Assembly (NCBI RefSeq): GCF_001540865.1
Contig: NC_033640.1
Coordinates: 9,744,552 to 9,808,551, forward strand
DNA: 64,000 nt
Source of the DNA: Ananas comosus
Taxonomy: Eukaryota; Streptophyta; Magnoliopsida; Poales; Bromeliaceae
Reading direction: 5' to 3'
Below, one piece after another: positions 1 to 11,705 of the stretch. A model generated the notes under the pieces. It was not told the origin of the DNA. It worked only from the letters and a program-made list of their open reading frames with translations, and did no database searches. The position numbers and the translations under genes are program-made. Positions within the stretch are counted from its first letter, which is position 1; each line of letters begins with the position of its first letter.

Positions 1-155
1 TGGAATCAGGAAGATCATCGAGGTCCACCATAGAGAGTAAGAGGAAGCGAACAAAAATGCAGTTAGCGAAAAGATGGTTACAGCTTTCCGGGAGGACCCC
101 ACATAGCACACAGAGCGGATCTGCGGATATGTTAGTTGGTGTAAAACTAACATAA
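1..155 (+). CDS. Possible 3'-terminal coding exon, gene entering from the left (partial)
   Basis: From base 3 an open frame runs 50 codons to a TAA at 153-155. It reads as a basic, Ser/Arg/Lys-rich tail that includes KRKRTKMQLAKRW and ends GVKLT. Base composition is clearly richer in G+C than the AT-rich sequence that follows, and the next 130 bases resemble a plant 3' UTR (T-rich with AATAAATT near 243). I do not recognise a family. No start or splice acceptor is visible because the gene would extend beyond the window. It could also be chance open sequence, since 50 codons is short. Confidence 0.35.
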   Translation, partial: ESGRSSRSTIESKRKRTKMQLAKRWLQLSGRTPHSTQSGSADMLVGVKLT

Positions 156-624
156 ATATATACTTGGTCGGCAAATCATGTTATCTATGTCTTTTGTATG
201 CTTCTACAAACTATCTTGTCAAATTGTGAAAGTAGAAATTTGAATAAATTATCTCTACTCTTACTAGGAGCAAATTGGAGCTTTTTTATTAAGTCTTTTA
301 GCCCTCACATGAAAAAAAAGGATTAAATTACGCTATTTTGTCTTTAAGTTAATCTTAAAATTTATTAGTTCTCTGAACTTCAATTTGTTGCAATTAGTGT
401 ATCAATTTTTGATGTGTTGCCATGGAATCCCTCATCAAAATTCAATTAGCATGTAAACTCCGAGAATCATTGTGTCATAGTTGTTACATTCACAATAAAT
501 TTAAGAATGATCAAGTTGCATATATATATATATATATAAACATATATAGTTTCTAATAATTAATTAAACAAAACAACCAACCAAGAGAAAAAAGAAGAAA
601 AAAAGAAAATCATTAAAGTTGATG
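156..624. other. Gene-free spacer
   Basis: AT-rich sequence, possibly the 3' UTR and flank of the partial gene at the left edge. It contains a short (TA)n run near 520-538 and a purine-rich AAAAAGAAG stretch just before the foldback element. I see no coding potential. Confidence 0.5.
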
Positions 625-1175
625 AGCAGGGCTGCTGTGTTCTCAGGAGCACGGAGGCCTGCGTGCTCCTGAGCTGTTTTCGATGATAGAATTTTCGAAT
701 CGACGATCGGCTCCGTTAGACTTGATCTAGCGCATTTGAAGTTTCTAGAAAGTAATTTTTGCGATTTTTTGATATCATTTATCTAGTAATCGAAAGGATT
801 CAAAATCCATAATTTTTAATGGTTGATATCTGCCGTGTTCAAGTTTAACGGTGTAGAAGTATTCAAATCAGATGAAATTTTGATACAAAATTCTTTATAC
901 TATCTACAACAAGATCAGTATTTCTGATCGAAAATTTTAATGCTATATCACCACTTTTTATAGGATTTTTATTTTCAGCCGTTAAAAGTTATTGATTTTG
1001 AATCCTTTCGATTGCTAGGTAAATGATATTGAAAAAATCGCAAAAATTATTTTCTAGAAACTTCAAATATGCTAGATCAAGTTTAACGGAGCTGATTGTT
1101 GATTCGGAAACTCCATCATCGAAAACGGCTCAGGAGCACGGAGGCCTCCGTGCTCCTTAGAGCACAGCAGCCCTG

Positions 1176-1177
<2 letters not shown>
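625..1177. mobile_element. Foldback (long terminal inverted repeat) element, family F
   Basis: The first bases AGCAGGGCTGCTGTG are mirrored exactly at the end (CACAGCAGCCCTGCT). The complementarity continues inward, imperfectly, for well over 100 bases on each side, including the paired blocks GGAGCACGGAGGCC, TCGATGAT and TTTCTAGAAA. The interior (phrases such as TTTTAATGGTTGATAT) is related to the elements at 23109-23650, 24009-24534 and 40419-40959, so this is one dispersed family with differing tips. There is no coding capacity, so it must be non-autonomous. The right end abuts a (TA)n tract, which obscures any target duplication. Confidence 0.8.
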
Positions 1178-1220
<43 letters not shown>

Positions 1221-1223
<3 letters not shown>

Positions 1224-1450
1224 CTAGGCTACTATGCTATTAATAACACCAAGTCATTGGTGCTATCAAGTTTTTAGCCATTGGATTAAGAAATGTGTGG
1301 TTAGGATGATGTGGGCCCCCTAAGGTTGAGTGGGTGGTTGGTTGAATAGTATGATCTAACGGGTGAAAATGATCAAAAGAGTAGATCTAACGGCGGAAAA
1401 CTTGGTAGCACCAAGTGCTCCGTGCTATTAATAGCATAGTAGCCGGACTC
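1221..1450. mobile_element. MITE, family A (about 230 bp)
   Basis: Terminal inverted repeats read GGCTACTATGCTATTAATA at the left and their complement TATTAATAGCATAGTAGCC at the right. Both ends lie in (TA)n tracts, consistent with TA target preference. There is no ORF. Related copies, some inverted or truncated, lie at 2626-2850, 4737-4880, 28222-28436, 30302-30627 and 62073-62263, making this the commonest small repeat in the window. Confidence 0.8.
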
Positions 1451-2340
1451 TATATATATATATATATATATATCAAAGTTGTGTGGCATGCATGAAATGT
1501 TTCCATCAGTTAATGAGGATTCATCTTTTCTTATCCACCACAATATTCTTCATCATCTCTTGTTAGGCGCTTTGTCATTTCAAACATGGCATTTTTAGAC
1601 TTGTGCACAATTGCACTATTGGGATATACAAGTCATGGTTGCAATGATGTTTAATACTTCTACTTTAAACCTCAATTGGGGCTCATTCCTATCAATTTTT
1701 TTCACAAGTCACGATAAGTGTTAAGGCTATTTTTGAGCCATTCCTATGAAATTGATTCGGTGGGCAACACAATAAAGTAATGGAATATAAATCTTTGACT
1801 CCTATTTGGTATCATATATATAGCTGCTTTTTTCGCTTTTTAAATATAAATTTTTATTTAACGAACTATTCAGTAACAACTGTTAATATATTTTAAATTG
1901 TCATTTGCATCCGATAGGATTGCATTACAAATTTAGCCAATGATTATGTAAAATTCTTTATTTATTACAAAGATTAATAGAAAAGATCTAATTAGTTAAT
2001 CACATAAACCAAATAAGGCCCTAATATTTAACTCTCTATTCTACTTAGCATCCTTTTCATTTGTTCATTGTTTCTATTATCCTTGTACACATGTTCTATT
2101 GATTCTCAATATTGTGTGGTGCTTTGTGTTAGCTAGTGTATTCTCCCCAAAAGTTCTAAATTTGTATCCTTTTTTTAATTTCAAATTTATTTCGCCTAGT
2201 TTTGGCTTTTTTCCTTAGCAATTGCAGGTGTAGTACAGCAATTCCTCCAATAGAATGACTGAGTTACAGGAAAGTCAACTTTCCATGGAACTGACCCTGC
2301 AGGTTTCATATGCTTTCATCCACTTTCTAAAAGCTAAATT
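1451..2340. other. Gene-free spacer
   Basis: AT-rich sequence after a (TA)n tract at 1451-1472. No gene, RNA gene or clear repeat end is recognised. Confidence 0.5.
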
Positions 2341-2545
2341 ATGAAACCTTCTCCTTGGCTCCACCCTCTTTGGAGTAACTCTTTAGAGACCTCTTTTATG
2401 GCTATCAAATTGTTTACTTATAATATTTCGGAGTATATGTTTCAAATCAATCAGCAAATGCTATTCGTGATTATCAGCGCATTAGCAGCCTTCGAGGAGA
2501 TTACTTATAAGGGTCTTTGCAGCTGCACTCACCCATTTTAAGATA
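2341..2545. repeat. Dispersed repeat, copy 1 of 2
   Basis: This segment aligns by eye with 5010-5222. Shared anchors are CTCTTGGCTCC-like starts, GAGTATATGTTT against GAGTATTTGCTT, CAATCAGC, GTGATTATCAGCGCAT against GTGATTGTCAGCACAT, GGGTCT and CACCCATTTTAA against CATCCACTTTAA. It carries a 66-codon open frame with no recognisable product. That frame is not conserved in the second copy, so I treat it as repeat rather than gene. Confidence 0.55.
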
Positions 2546-2625
2546 ATTGAGTCTTTTCCTCTATTCCAGCCCCTTCAGAGTAATATTTTTGGTATGGTGC
2601 TACAAACAAACCCCAATGATCATAT

Positions 2626-2850
2626 AGTCCGGCTACTATGTTATCAATAGCACCAAGCGCTTTGCACTACTAAGTTCTCTGCCGTTAGATCTATCCCTTT
2701 GATCATTTCTATCTGTTAAATCATACTATTTAACTAATTACCTACTCAACTCTAGGGAACCACTATCATCCTAGCCACACATCTCTTTATCCAAAGGCCG
2801 AAAATCTAATAGTACTAATAACTTCGTGCTATTAATATAGTAACTTAGTT
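2626..2850. mobile_element. MITE family A, inverted copy
   Basis: It begins AGTCCGGCTACTATG and carries the same interior as 1221-1450 in reverse orientation (CGTTAGATCTA, ATCATTTC, CCACTATCATCCTAGCCACACAT). Its ends are degraded and the right end runs into TATATATA. Confidence 0.75.
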
Positions 2851-3501
2851 TTATATATACTACTTGAATATACGTGCAAATACGCATAATAAATATTTTA
2901 ATACTTATCTTAAATTAACATAAATTTTTAGATTATATTTATTCAGAACGCGTGTGAAGAAAATAAATCATCCGATCGATTGATAGAAATTTGGAAAAGT
3001 ATAATTTCTTTTTTCTGTTTATTCATATGGATTGTAGTATTTTTTTCGCTAAATAATATCTGCCAATAATTATTTTAATAGTTATTTCAAATCAATAATA
3101 AATTTATGCATCATATTTATCCAATAATTTACAATAAAATTTAATTATTTTAAAAATAAATTTATCTGTCATATCTTAATTCAAATTCAAATAGTTACTA
3201 CCCGCTATAATTATATAGTTATATTTCTATTATATACATTGAATATTTTTTCTATTTTTGAATTTTAACAGATGCAAAATTTAAGTATTTATTTTAAACT
3301 AAAAGTATAGAAATTTTAACTCACGTTTAGCTCAAATTACAAATTTTGATCTTGATCCACTTTAATTAATTTTTTTTAATTGGGAATTCAAATTTAATAC
3401 CTAAAATTATATTTAATTCACGATTTGAACTCAAATTTTAATTTTAAATTTAAAAATCATAAATTTAATTTTAATTATATAATTAAATTTTAAATTAAAT
3501 T

Positions 3502-3573
<72 letters not shown>

Positions 3574-4217
3574 TTGAAATTAGATAAATATTTAAAATTA
3601 AATATATATACTTGAAATTAAATTAAAATTTGATTATTGTTGCAATCAATAAAAAATTAATATAATAACTAAATATTAGTAGATAGAATTGAGATAATCT
3701 TAAATATTCAATATAAAAAGAAAAGATATTGAATGATATAAAAATATTTAACACAAAAAATATTATTCATTAGAGAAAAAGAGTTATTAAAAGTTTTTTA
3801 CATTATGTCTCTATTTCCATCCGTTTTATTCTTATTCTTATATTTATATTCTTATCTTTATAATTTTTAATGGATCTGTCGACAGACCGAAATTTAAAAT
3901 ACGTGCTTATATATATACTAGTTGAGTGTACGTGCAAATGCACGTAACAATTATTTTAATTTATTTTAAATCAATATAAATTTGCACATTATATTTATTT
4001 AAAAATTTATAATTTATAAATTCATATGTTATATTTTATTAGAAAATATTTGCAATATTCTATATATTTTTTATATACATTAAATATTTTTATATATTTT
4101 TTGATTTCTGATTACCTAAAATTTAAATATGTGTTTTAAACAAAAAACATCAAAATTTAATTCATATTATTTTAAATTTTAAAATTTAATTTTGATCCAC
4201 TATAATTAAAATTTTTG
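2851..4217. other. Very AT-rich spacer with a (TA)n microsatellite
   Basis: Dense TAAATTT/AATTTAAA sequence with a pure (TA)n array at 3504-3570. A motif of the form TGCAAATACG/TGCACGTAA recurs near 2875 and 3930, which hints at an old duplicated AT-rich element. No coding potential is visible. Confidence 0.5.
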
Positions 4218-4735
4218 GATAAGAATGCTATTTTTTAACAGATTAATCATAACCTTTCGTTCTTATTTGAAATTTTTTTAATGAAGTGAACTGATCATTT
4301 TTAATTGATACAGCCGTTCGTAGAATTGGATTTATAGATGGATAAGAATGCTATTTTTTAACAGATTAATCGATCATACCCGTTCGTTCTTATTTGAGAT
4401 TTTTTTTAATTAAGTGATCATACCCGTTGGTAGAAAATATATGGAATATTCTTTTATTTTTTTTGGATTTCTTTATAGATGGATAAGAATGCTATTTTTT
4501 AACAAATTAATCATAACCGTTCGTTCTTATTTGAGATTTTGTTAATTTAGTGATCATATCCGTTCGTAGAACAAAAATATGGAATATTCTTTTATTCCTT
4601 TTTGGATTTCTTTGTAGATAGATAAGAATGTTATTTTTTAACAAATTAATTATAACCGTTCGTTCTTATTTGAGATTTTTTTAATTAAGTGATCATACCC
4701 GTTCATAAAAAATATAGGGAATATTCTTTTATTTT
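4218..4735. repeat. Tandem repeat, four copies of about 123-141 bp, ending at an N
   Basis: The phrase GATAAGAATGCTATTTTTTA restarts at 4218, 4341, 4482 and 4621 (with small changes), each followed by CGTTCGTTCTTATTTGA. The last copy stops exactly before the N at 4736. The array is non-coding. Confidence 0.8.
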
Positions 4736-4736
4736 N

Positions 4737-4880
4737 GAAAAATTGTAGGGTCAGGATGATATTAGTCGGTTAGAGTTGAGTGGTCCCCCTAGGGTTGAGT
4801 GGTCCCCATTGGGTTATAGTATTTAATCCAATAGTTAAAAATAATGAAAAGAGTTGATCCAAAGGCTAAAAAACTGATAG
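4737..4880. mobile_element. Truncated MITE family A copy beside an N
   Basis: Interior phrases of the family are present (TCAGGATGAT, TAGGGTTGAGTGG, GAAAAGAGTTGATC) but the left end is missing at the N of 4736. The internal phrase GTTGAGTGGTCCCC occurs twice. Confidence 0.6.
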
Positions 4881-5009
4881 TTATACATATATATATATAT
4901 AAATATAATTTTAATTAAATCAGTGCATGTCGCATGTGATTGATTGTACATCAATAATCTTTGATGGGACCTTTAAGAGTAAATGCCTATAGTTCCACTC
5001 ACCGACTAT

Positions 5010-5222
5010 AAGAACATTGGACCTTCTCTTGGCTCCGTTCTTTTAAAAGTAATGCTTTAGATACCTCTTATGCGACTCCCTCAAACTGCCACCAATAATG
5101 CCGCAGGAGTATTTGCTTTAAACCAATCAGCGTGGATTACATGTGATTGTCAGCACATCAGCAATATTTGACAAAATTATTATTGAGGGTCTCTGTCGTT
5201 GTATTCATCCACTTTAAAATAA
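5010..5222. repeat. Dispersed repeat, copy 2 of 2
   Basis: Partner of 2341-2545, diverged by perhaps a third. It shares CTTCTCTTGGCTCC, GAGTATTTGCTT, GTGATTGTCAGCACAT and the final ATTCATCCACTTTAA. No terminal repeats or target duplication are visible, so its class is unknown. Confidence 0.5.
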
Positions 5223-6435
5223 ATCCCTATTCAACGCATAGTCCTCACATGAGAAGAGATTCACATTCCTGATCTAGACCACAGTGTTACATTCATGGAC
5301 CACCCTGACACATGTTATAGTGCAACATGTGTGGTTTTTCCCTCTCAAGTCAATTTTGGAATCCAGTCACATAACACATTGAATCATTACAAATTTGATA
5401 GTATTTATCCATTTAACATTTCAACTTCTTTTGATTGATCATGCCCAAATTAAGAAGCAACTTGGCTAAATATTTGGTGTGCTCCACAGATTGCAAAAAA
5501 TTTGATGGATGTGGTTCATTTGTGGCATATAAATTGTTGATGTTGAGAGCACCAGGAAAGAATAATATTGAAAGGGAAGTCACTGGATAGTAGTTGCTTG
5601 GTTATTACACTACATTGGTCCTCCATATACTTCATTTTCAAGTTGGGTCCACAATATTTATGTTTGGAGGCCAGCGTCGTGCCATTTTCGATGAGATCGA
5701 TCTTTTGTACAGCATGGCATGCATTTTAGACAGCCCTACGTACGGCTAACCTCCCATATTGCAGGAGGTCCAGAGTTCAACGGTTGCGTGACTCTCTCTA
5801 ACATCCTACGAGATCAATCCTTTGATTGACACAGTACGTATTAGCACCAGTCCTGACCCTCTGTTTGTATGCGACATGCATGACTTCCAGAAGTAAAAAT
5901 ATTTGCATTATTACTGAACGGTTTTCTACCAAATCGGTCGTTTCGGTGAGAAATGGATCACTAGTACTGCGCATTTGAATGTGGTCCAAACAGTACCATT
6001 ATTCTGAAAGAAAGATATGTACATCCACTGTTGTGTGGGGCCAAAATGGTCAACTGTGAGAGAGAGATAAGAATATATGTTACAATGGGAGATCATAATA
6101 GTCCACTACCTGAGGAAAAAAACATTGGCAGATCATAAAGTACTGTAGTTAAGGTGGACCTTCTGATGGTTAAAGAAAGGCCTAGAATGTGCCACGTGGA
6201 GGGAGATAGTCCAGGGAGAAAGGGTTCACCTGAGTCCTACTTAAAGCTGGTCATGTAACAGCTCCAACTATTTTGGGTTTTAAATGGGGGGTGAAAGGGG
6301 AAACTAATTTTAGAAACAATAACAACAGTTAGATTAAAATTATTAAATTTGGTCACATTCGATCGATCAAAAAATAATTGGATTCAATCAATCATTTTGT
6401 TTCTCAACAATAATCTGATCTACAAGTTTCGTCAC
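5223..6435. other. Gene-free spacer
   Basis: Mixed-composition sequence. A few short open frames (for example 63 codons on the minus strand at 5798-5989) have no recognisable domain. No repeat ends are identified. Confidence 0.45.
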
Positions 6436-6443
6436 ATTTAATT

Positions 6444-6908
6444 GGGGCAATTACTTATATACCCCTAAAAAGTTCCCGACTTTCCGATTTACCCCTCTTA
6501 GATGACTAATATTGAAAATATCTCTTTACGTTCCAAACTCTGTTAATTCTGTAAAATTACTATTTTGCCCTTTCAAATATACCCTTCCACCATCACTGAT
6601 TTTCTTATTTGCCCTTAAAGTCATTGGTACAAAAGGTATTTTGACTTTTGGTCTTTTCAAATATACCCCTCTACCGTTACCAACATTTCTTATTTCCCCT
6701 TAAGTTAAGGAAAAAATTAGTATTTTAATTTTTTTTTAACTGTGATAGATATTTAACTCATATTTAACCCAAATTAACTTAATAGGAGATAACTGCGGGG
6801 ATATTTTGTAATAACGGTAGAACATATGAAGGGTATTTTAGAAAGAAAAAAAAATAGGAGTAAATCGGATATTTTCAAATGTATGAGAAATATATAGGCA
6901 ATTATCCC
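6444..6908. mobile_element. MITE with GGGGCAATTAC-type ends and 9-bp target duplication (Mutator-like size)
   Basis: The left tip GGGGCAATTACTTATATA is mirrored by TATATAGGCAATTATCCC at the right. The flanks CATTTAATT at 6435-6443 and 6909-6917 are an identical 9-bp target duplication, which fits Mutator-type elements; an 8-bp reading is also possible. The interior is full of short alternating phrases such as ATATACCCCTCTACC. There is no coding capacity. A second, interrupted copy lies at 54272-55130. Confidence 0.8.
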
Positions 6909-6917
6909 CATTTAATT

Positions 6918-9900
6918 AGTAGTATTGCATATTATTTACCGTTCCATCTTGTATAAAAGAATGAACTAAAGTTGGCATTTTTCACTTTATTTTGCATAGT
7001 ATTTATGCCTCTCTTTAACCAACACATCCTAACTCAATCAAAAATAGAATGTACTATTCGAATTTAATTTCTAATATGTTCATACTTATTTTAGGACATA
7101 TCTTACTTTCCCAAAGAAAGAACAAAAAAAAAAACTTGAAATATTTTGTTCTTGAAGCGATCTGCTTGATTTCTATGTATTTTTTTCTCAACTACAAAAC
7201 AACTTTCAAATACATATACATAGCAATTGTTTTTCTGGGTCGATATACAGATCGACCTAGAATCAAAATAATTCATCCAAAATAAGGAGTTAATATACAT
7301 TATTTTTCTTTTTTCTCAACCTTGAAAGATTTATCCCTGGCCTAATTAATAAACCTAGGCAATTAATAAAGGGAAAAAGGGCAACTATAAGCATGTGGTG
7401 CTGTGGGAAAAAGCACTTTGGTCCTAATTGACCAAAATGCATATGTGTGGTGAGTGAGGTGTCACATGTGGACTCAACAGTAATGAAAATATATATAATT
7501 AATTGCACTATCTCTCTATGTGCTTTGTACAGTGAGTGAAAAATCACTTTCCTAACAAGTTAATTAATCAAATTGTGGCATATTAAATTATTTGCTGAAT
7601 AAAATTATTTAAATATTTTTATGTAATAACTTAAATTTCTAGAGAATAACAGTCATTTACATATTATTTTATATAATATTAGAGTTAGAGACGTTGTGTT
7701 CTGAGGTTGGTAACTTGAGCTTTTGGGAAATAAGGTTTATACATTATTTAACATTAGTGAAGCCATATTAATAAATTAGATGGTATTCAATTTAATTTTA
7801 TTTTAAAACTATTTTTAGCTTTATAATTGTGAATAATCTTACGTAGCAGGTAATTTAAAATATGGTTTTTTAAATATATATATATATCTATCTAAAGGTT
7901 CTATTGCTAATTACTTAATTAGTTCGAATTAAGTCACCCTAGTGCGTACACAACACAGGGTAGGAGAAGTAATTAATCACGCGTGTTTTCATTTTTTAAA
8001 CCTCAAAATTCCTTTGGAGTTATAATTAAGTTATATAAACCATAATCACATGCATTTAAGTATAGTTACTTATGACTCTTTTAACATTTTTAAAATACCC
8101 ACAGCAATTTTATTCAGCTTAATTTAAATAAATTGCGTAAGTCTTTTTTTTTTAAAAAAAATAACTGCTCAGACTGAAAATAGAAAAAAAAACAGTTAAA
8201 ACTAATCCAGGGGTTAATCATGTTAATGTATTTTGAGAATATATGTTTGTACAAAAATATCTCTTTGTGATGATGACACATGATATTAGAATATATATCT
8301 ATATAGATGAGGTTTGAATCCATTATCATGTAATTAAAAGGAAAAAAAATATGTAGTCGATTCGCGTTGTACGCATGCAAATAATAAAAGTTGTAATCAT
8401 ATTAAAATAAAAGCCTTTGACTTCGATATAGTGTGACCAAGTTTCTACTCAAAACACACAAAAAAAAAGACAAAAACAAAAACAAAAAAAAAGCATTAAA
8501 TCAAGTGAGTGATTTGAAAAGAAGATTAATGCGAGAGTTCGCAAAATCGGAGAGCTTCGAATGCTACATAACTTTTGGAAAGTTATTTTTCATGAAACAT
8601 TACAAAGTTCCTTTTAGTTCAAAATATGTTTAAATTACTATGAAATTCTCCATGAGGTATGAAACTTACATGTTCTTGGACTAATAAATATCTCATAATC
8701 ATTTTCTTTTCTTTTGTTTTTTTTTTTCAGTAAGTAACTGATCTTTTCCTCTAAACACCAAAGTAAGATTCTTTGCATTAGTTTTCTAGTGAAGGTTTAT
8801 TAATCCCTATACTAACACTCTATATATATACGGCGAAACATTAATCTAAACAACTACAAAAATAATGAGCTTAGATCGCGACGTCGAAACCAGTTGTTTC
8901 AACACATCACCCTTCACAGTCCAATAGATGATAATTCATAAATAATTATCTCTTCATTTCATCATCAAACTATGTGCAAACTCACACTGGTTAGGTTGAA
9001 CATTTGCTTTAAAAAAAAAGGAAAAAAAAACATAATATGATGTGTAAGTTTAGTCCCTAATTCCAAGATCTATTGAGTTGGACCACAACTCCATATTTTG
9101 TGGAAGCTAAATAAATAATAGAAGAACTTTTATAAGAAGATGATGACAAGTACTAGAATATTTATATACAGGATTAGTTGGTTTTTTGGCCTTTCTAATA
9201 ATATCTACTTAGTTTTGGGACCATAACATTTGTGTATGTATTGATCTAGAAAAAATAACATAACCTTTGATGCTACTCTTTTGTTGTGGACTAAACCTAC
9301 AAGTTATAAATAAACAAAAGAATAGCTATAGGTTCCTCAGAAGACACCTTGATATTCTGAATATAGTTGATGAATGAGTTTTATATGTTACTAATTTTTA
9401 ATGTATAATTTGGGTCACGTTCGATGTTGTGGCCATTTTCCTTTTTTCAATTTTTTGCAGCAAACTTATATGCAATCGCGTAGTAGAGTAGACGACGAAT
9501 TTCTTGTATTATGTATATTTATAATATTTTTTCACTGGCTGTCACATATACAAAGTAGATTCCTCGAATATGTTTTAGGATACAATTTTAGTTACCCCTA
9601 GCATCACTCTTAAATTGAACAAAGGAAAATGTAAGATATTTTTTATGTCCTCATCCTAGGATGAGGACATATAGTTTTTTTTAAAAAAAAAAACCATATT
9701 TCTTTTTAATAACTTTTGAAAGTACTTTGGATTGTACTGCATAAATTAAGAATTGAATCCCTATTGGTACCACGAATCAAGTTGAATCAAACAAGTAACC
9801 ATTTTAAATATTAAAAAAATTTTGTGTAGAAATAATGAATCGATCAACTTGATACTAAACCAACTCGTGCTTAGTTACATCACATATTCTTGCTCCCCAT

Positions 9901-10150
9901 TGGTATAATTTTTCAACTATTTCTTAATAGATGATGAAACTCCCTTATCTTTTACAAATTTAAATTGTTTTTTTTCAAAAAATATTTGATATATTAGCCG
10001 CCCTTGTACTATTGATTCTATTTTTTATTAGAAAAAAAAAAAGGAAAAGTGCTTTTGATGATGCTTGTTTAATGGCAAAGAAGTTTGTTTTCGGTAAGAA
10101 TAGTTGTTTTGTTTTGTTCTTTGTTCTGTCTCGGTGGTGAGTAACCCTCC
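6918..10150. other. Gene-free spacer
   Basis: About 3.2 kb of AT-rich DNA. Short open frames at 7049-7285 and 8114-8380 are low-complexity (Phe/Ile/Lys/Asn) and have no domain signature. A short perfect palindrome lies near 9649-9667 (GTCCTCATCC-TAGGATGAGGAC). I see no promoter or exon pattern. Confidence 0.5.
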
Positions 10151-10625
10151 CATCCTCGTACTTATAAAATATTTTTAATAATAAAAAATCTGATTCGACA
10201 ATCGACTATATTAGACATAATTTACCTATTGGAATTATTTAGAAATCAAATTTTATAATCTTGTAACATTATTTACTAAATAAGGCCTTAAAAATGACTA
10301 TTTTAAGGCTTAATATGGTACATTTTTAAGTTCAACGATATAGAACAATCTAAATTACATAAAATTTTAATAGAAATTTCTATTTAACATCAATAGCAAA
10401 ATTAATACTTCTGATTTAAATTTTGAGTCTTTTATCATTATTTTTTATAAAATTTTTATTTTCCAACATTTATTTTAAGGCTCTTCATTTACCAGGTAAA
10501 TAAAATCAAAAAAATTATAAAATTTAATTTCTAGATAGTTTCAATAAGATAGATCATATCTAACGAAATCGATTACCAAATTGAATATCCAATCATCTAA
10601 AACAACTTACAAATATGAAAGCTTC
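10151..10625. mobile_element. Degraded foldback element, family F
   Basis: Phrases of the family are recognisable but eroded: GATTCGACAATCGA, TTAGACATAATTTACC, TTTAGAAATCAAATTTTATAA at the left, and their complements AATTTAATTTCTAGATAGTTTC, TAACGAAATCGATTACC at the right. No intact tips remain. Confidence 0.55.
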
Positions 10626-10874
10626 CCTACCTTTAAAAGCATAGGAGCCTAGCTCCTCAGTGGTATATACCAAATATAATAGTTGAATTTTAATAGGGAA
10701 TTTTACATATGGACCCTTACAATATCTGAATTTTTTAGATGCTTTTCAAATATATTTCTTTCATAAAGCTAATCTTAAAAGTTTAGAGGGTACGTTAATG
10801 TAAACAAAAACTTTGTGAGGGTAAAAGCTTGAGCAATTATCTAGAGTCTAAATGTTTATGTTTTCACCCTAGTT

Positions 10875-10877
<3 letters not shown>

Positions 10878-10917
<40 letters not shown>

Positions 10918-11294
10918 ATTTGCATCAATATATTATTGAGGGTGGTTTCCAATGGAGCGTGTGCAAAATGGTTTCTGATGGGCAAGTTGGCGAAGCTAAA
11001 ATTAAAGTAGATGATTAAATCACGTTACAAGTTCAACCAATGTAACTCTGATTCTCACGTAAGGTAGAGATATTTTTTGGGCTTAAATCCACTGNGAGAG
11101 AGAGAGAGAGAGAGAGAGAGAAATTCCTAGTCATGAATATATTATTAAGGGTGGTTTCCAATGGAGTGGTTGCATGATAAGTGCTCCCCAAAAAGGTAAA
11201 ATTAAAGTAGATGATTAAATCACGTTACAAGTTCAACCAATGTAACTCTGATTCTCACGTAAGGTAGAGATATTTTTTGGGCTTAAATCCACTG
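10878..11294. repeat. Direct duplication with identical 98-bp cores, joined at an N
   Basis: Two (GA)n tracts (10878-10911 and 11096-11120) are each followed by a related segment. Bases 10997-11094 and 11197-11294 appear identical, exactly 200 bp apart. The left copy stops at the N of 11095. The parts before the identical core differ clearly (for example GGAGCGTGTGC against GGAGTGGTTGC). This may be a real tandem duplication or two allelic contig ends joined without merging. Confidence 0.75.
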
Positions 11295-11705
11295 GCAATT
11301 AGTTCAAATTATTTCTAATCTTTTATTACGTGTCGGCGAGATTAATTATAAACAAAAGTTATGATGTTTACATCAGTGATGCTAAAATAAAAAAAAAAAA
11401 AGAACTAAAAATGTAGACTTACATAACAATGTGTTCAAGCATAAATTCACTAATAGAAATTCTAAATTATTAGTGTAAATTTTTCCCCTACCATATTGTG
11501 TCAAAGATATACATTCATAAGCCAAGAAGTGCATTTTTCTTTTTGTATAGATACACAAGGGATTCTCTCTCTTTGGGGATGGTCTTAAGAAAGCTCCCAA
11601 TAAACTAACTATAGAGATAATGATAGAATCATTCAATTAAAGCAAAACTAAATTGAAATAACTTGTTGAGCTACTTTACAAAAGAAGAGGCTATACCTTT
11701 AAAAA
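11295..11705. other. Spacer and 3' flank of the apyrase gene
   Basis: AT-rich. The part nearest 11705 probably holds the 3' UTR of the minus-strand apyrase gene. No separate gene is visible; the 84-codon minus-strand open frame here is low-complexity. Confidence 0.45.

Noticed and set aside
3504..3570. (TA)n tract as origin or matrix-attachment site
   Set aside because: Simple TA microsatellites are frequent across the window and nothing specific supports such a function.
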